9,019 nucleotides of DNA from Candidatus Tenebribacter mawsonii (lineage in GTDB: Bacteria > Cloacimonadota > Cloacimonadia > Cloacimonadales > TCS61). This document shows, piece after piece, positions 7,509 through 9,019 of this stretch (positions within the stretch are counted from its first letter, which is position 1; the number at the start of each line of letters is the position of its first letter). Under the pieces are notes generated by a model. The model saw only the letters and a program-made list of their open reading frames with translations, made no database searches and had not been told where the DNA came from. The position numbers were made by a program, and so were the translations under genes. The stretch is taken from assembly GCA_030765665.1 (NCBI GenBank), contig JAVCCD010000320.1, positions 1 through 9,019 on the forward strand. Direction: 5' to 3'.

Positions 7509-8440
7509 TTTTCACCTCCATCAATTGTAAGACTGCGGAATACTGCTTCCAAACTGATATTTTCGCGATGCATTTCTAAAAGTGTCCATTCTTTTGATTT
7601 GATAAAACTAAAAATTTCAGCCCTTTTATCATTTGCTGAATCAAACTCGATCTCAACCTTAACGGTTGTTTCACTAAGAGAGGAAATGGAAAGAATTGAA
7701 GTTTCAATAATATTATTGGAAATATCTACAATTTCATTTTCCGGTGCAATCAGTTCAAGTATAAGTTTTGTTTTATTTTGGAAGGCAGATTGCAATTCTT
7801 CGGTTGAACCATCTGCAACTATTTTACCTTCATTTATTATTATTATACGGTTGCAAACTGCCTGTACTTCCTGTAGAATATGACTAGAAATAATTAGAGT
7901 TTTTTCTTTGCCCAACTCTTTGATCAATTCACGGATCTCAACGATCTGATTTGGATCTAATCCGCTGGTTGGTTCATCTAAAATTAATATCTTTGGATCG
8001 TGAAGAATTGCTTGTGCGAAACCAACACGCTGTTTGTAGCCTTTGGAAAGTGTGTTGATGGGTTTATGAACCACTCCATTTAATCCGCATTGTTCAATAA
8101 CTTCTTTTATTCGGGAAGCAAAATTTGAGATCCCACGAATATCAGCAATAAATTTGAGATAATCGTAAACTGTCATATCGATATAAAGAGGATTATGTTC
8201 TGGAAGATAACCGATAAGTTTCTTTATCTCTAATTGCTTATTCTTGATATTCATGTTTTCCACTTCGATATTACCGGAAGTGGGTGAGAGGAAACAAGTT
8301 ATCATTCGTAGTGTTGTTGTTTTTCCTGCTCCATTTGGACCCAGAAAACCAAGAATTTCACCTTCATTGATCTCAAAATTAACGTGATCAACCGCACGAA
8401 TTAAACCATAATCTTTCGTTAAATTTTGTAAACGAATCAT
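7505..8440 (-). CDS. gldA: GldA-like ABC transporter ATP-binding protein
   Basis: This 311-residue cytosolic ATPase energises the permease encoded next to it. All ABC motifs are present: Walker A GPNGAGKT (34-41), signature LSKGYKQRVG (131-140), Walker B ILILDEP (151-157), D-loop SGLDP (159-163) and the H-loop histidine in SSH (185-187). The Q-loop reads GYLPEHNPLY (77-86), without the usual Gln. This is a common GldA/NatA-type variant rather than damage. Residues beyond about 220 form the C-terminal extension typical of GldA-like proteins, ending in the family pattern SLEAVFRSLT (296-305). The ATG is preceded by AAGGAG at about 9-nt spacing. It is the first gene of the four-gene unit. The ATPase call is certain and the GldA subtype likely. 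Confidence 0.92.
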   Translation of the reverse strand: MIRLQNLTKDYGLIRAVDHVNFEINEGEILGFLGPNGAGKTTTLRMITCFLSPTSGNIEVENMNIKNKQLEIKKLIGYLPEHNPLYIDMTVYDYLKFIADIRGISNFASRIKEVIEQCGLNGVVHKPINTLSKGYKQRVGFAQAILHDPKILILDEPTSGLDPNQIVEIRELIKELGKEKTLIISSHILQEVQAVCNRIIIINEGKIVADGSTEELQSAFQNKTKLILELIAPENEIVDISNNIIETSILSISSLSETTVKVEIEFDSANDKRAEIFSFIKSKEWTLLEMHRENISLEAVFRSLTIDGGEK

Positions 8441-8620
8441 TTTAAAAAACTCCTTATCTAATTAATAAATTTTGAAATTTGAGAAAAAAGAGTATAGGTA
8501 ATTTGTCAAGAGTGTTTTAGAGCAAAGTACTGAAAAATTAATTTTATAATTAGTAATCTGAAAATGTAAGTTAAACACATAAGAAAAAAACTATTGGAAC
8601 TGATTTTCGAGAAAATATTA
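8441..8620. other. Divergent intergenic region between gldA and tRNA-Asn
   Basis: This AT-rich spacer separates the leftward ABC operon from the rightward tRNA gene and should carry the control signals of gldA. No open frame or RNA gene is recognised in it. On the minus strand there is a perfect TTGACA at 8509-8504 but no -10 hexamer at the right distance; TATACT follows after only 7 nt. Confidence 0.4.
8543..8570 (-). promoter_or_regulatory. Possible sigma-70 promoter of the ABC operon
   Basis: On the minus strand CTTACA (8570-8565, 4 of 6 consensus bases) is followed after 16 nt by TATAAA (8548-8543, 5 of 6). This would give a leader of about 95 nt before gldA. In DNA this AT-rich such matches occur by chance, so the call is weak. 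Confidence 0.3.
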
Positions 8621-8648
8621 TTGACACATAAAAGGGTGGATTTAAAAA
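8621..8648 (+). promoter_or_regulatory. Promoter of tRNA-Asn
   Basis: A perfect TTGACA (8621-8626) is followed after 16 nt by TAAAAA (8643-8648, 4 of 6 consensus bases). Initiation near 8655 would leave a leader of about 15 nt before the tRNA at 8670. Position and orientation fit well; the -10 is imperfect. Confidence 0.5.
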
Positions 8649-8669
8649 GTCATTCATTATTGAAATTGA

Positions 8670-8744
8670 TCCTGAATAGCTCAGCGGTAGAGCGGGTGGC
8701 TGTTAACCACTAGGTCGGGGGTTCAAATCCCTCTTCAGGAGCCA
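8670..8744 (+). tRNA. tRNA-Asn (GUU anticodon), CCA encoded
   Basis: The cloverleaf folds completely. The acceptor stem TCCTGAA (8670-8676) pairs perfectly with TTCAGGA (8734-8740). The D arm is GCTC/GAGC (8679-8682 and 8690-8693). The anticodon stem is GGTGG/CCACT around the loop CTGTTAA, with anticodon GTT at 8702-8704. The variable loop is AGGTC. The T arm is GGGGG/CCCTC around TTCAAAT. The discriminator base is G at 8741 and CCA is genomically encoded (8742-8744). The gene has its own promoter and terminator and appears to be a single-gene unit. Its 3' end is the type of site used by tyrosine integrases, and an integrase-like fragment begins shortly downstream. Confidence 0.97.
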
Positions 8745-8748
8745 TAAT

Positions 8749-8778
8749 AAAAGCCTTCTTCGGGAGGCTTTTTCTTTT
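8749..8778 (+). terminator. Rho-independent terminator of tRNA-Asn with UUCG tetraloop
   Basis: AAAAGCCTTC (8749-8758) pairs with GGAGGCTTTT (8763-8772), with one G-U pair, around the extra-stable tetraloop TTCG closed by C-G. The U-rich tail TTTCTTTT follows. It begins 5 nt after the encoded CCA. Confidence 0.9.
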
Positions 8779-8786
8779 ATATATAG

Positions 8787-9019
8787 GCCATTACAGCACA
8801 CTTAGCCATTGTCTTTGGAATTCCATCTAGTTTTATCTATTTTTATCAATCAAAATTCGATAAAGAACCTGAAAAATTCAGTTTTGATGATACTGATCAC
8901 AGTAATTTTATAGAATTATTTCAAAAAATGGCTGATAAAAAATCTGATAAAAACTATAGATTATCGTATATTAAATTCATTAAATTCTATAAAAAAGGGT
9001 ACTTAAATATTAAGCATAT
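8787..9019 (+). CDS. Partial open frame at right edge, possible tyrosine integrase fragment
   Basis: After a TAG at 8784-8786 one frame stays open for 77 codons to the window edge, which is notable in DNA this AT-rich. The first ATG in frame is at 8928 with no ribosome site, and the coding-like sequence clearly begins before it (for example SKFDKEPEKFSFDD). Residues SNFIELFQKMADKKSDKNYR followed by LSYIKFIKFYKKG resemble the SAM-like core-binding domain of Bacteroidota-type phage integrases. There a pattern like NFIxYFxxLAxKR comes before a helix-rich stretch. In such proteins roughly 90 residues of arm-binding domain would precede it; only about 45 codons fit before the stop. The gene may therefore be 5' truncated or degraded. 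Its position straight after a tRNA gene suits an integrase. The family call is from memory of the pattern and is tentative; it may equally be an unrelated hypothetical protein. Confidence 0.35.

Noticed and set aside
8504..8523. TTGACA on the minus strand as the gldA -35 element
   Set aside because: No -10 hexamer lies at 16-18 nt; the nearest TATACT is only 7 nt away.
1..9019. CRISPR array, complete insertion sequence, toxin-antitoxin or defence genes
   Set aside because: No regularly spaced repeats, transposase motifs or recognisable small toxin or defence proteins were seen on either strand.

Overview
The window reads as a low-GC chromosomal segment from an anaerobic or fermentative bacterium, probably in or near the FCB superphylum. 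A Cloacimonadota-like lineage would fit, but this is inference. Three things point that way. The Gld-type ABC set with a DUF4340 protein is common in that group. Noncoding DNA at the left carries a CATTCTGAG...GAAGAATCTC-type element of the kind often dispersed in such genomes. Most genes have clear Shine-Dalgarno sites, which argues against typical Bacteroidota.

All seven full-length genes lie on the minus strand in two transcription units, so the natural reading order is right to left. The first unit (8440 to 4297) encodes a GldA-like ABC ATPase, a GldF-like ABC-2 permease, a GldG-like membrane-anchored auxiliary protein and a DUF4340 protein. The genes overlap or lie 10 nt apart and end at a good rho-independent terminator (4265-4237). 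The products should form one envelope ABC complex whose substrate is unknown outside gliding Bacteroidota.

The second unit (4080 to 296) encodes AllH (DUF2877), FdrA/AllF and AllG (DUF1116). In E. coli these three proteins together make up oxamate carbamoyltransferase, which splits oxalurate into oxamate and carbamoyl phosphate at the end of anaerobic allantoin degradation. Here the complete trio stands as a compact operon. No carbamate kinase, ureidoglycolate dehydrogenase or other allantoin gene is visible. The first gene, allH, is strikingly AT-rich and its product Asn-rich.

The right end is on the plus strand: a complete tRNA-Asn(GUU) with encoded CCA, a plausible promoter, and a terminator with a UUCG tetraloop. 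Immediately after it an open frame runs off the window edge. Its sequence resembles the SAM-like domain of a tyrosine recombinase and it lacks a normal 5' end, so it may be the remnant of an element integrated at the tRNA gene. The left 295 bases hold no gene, only inverted repeats and a structured, possibly dispersed, noncoding element.
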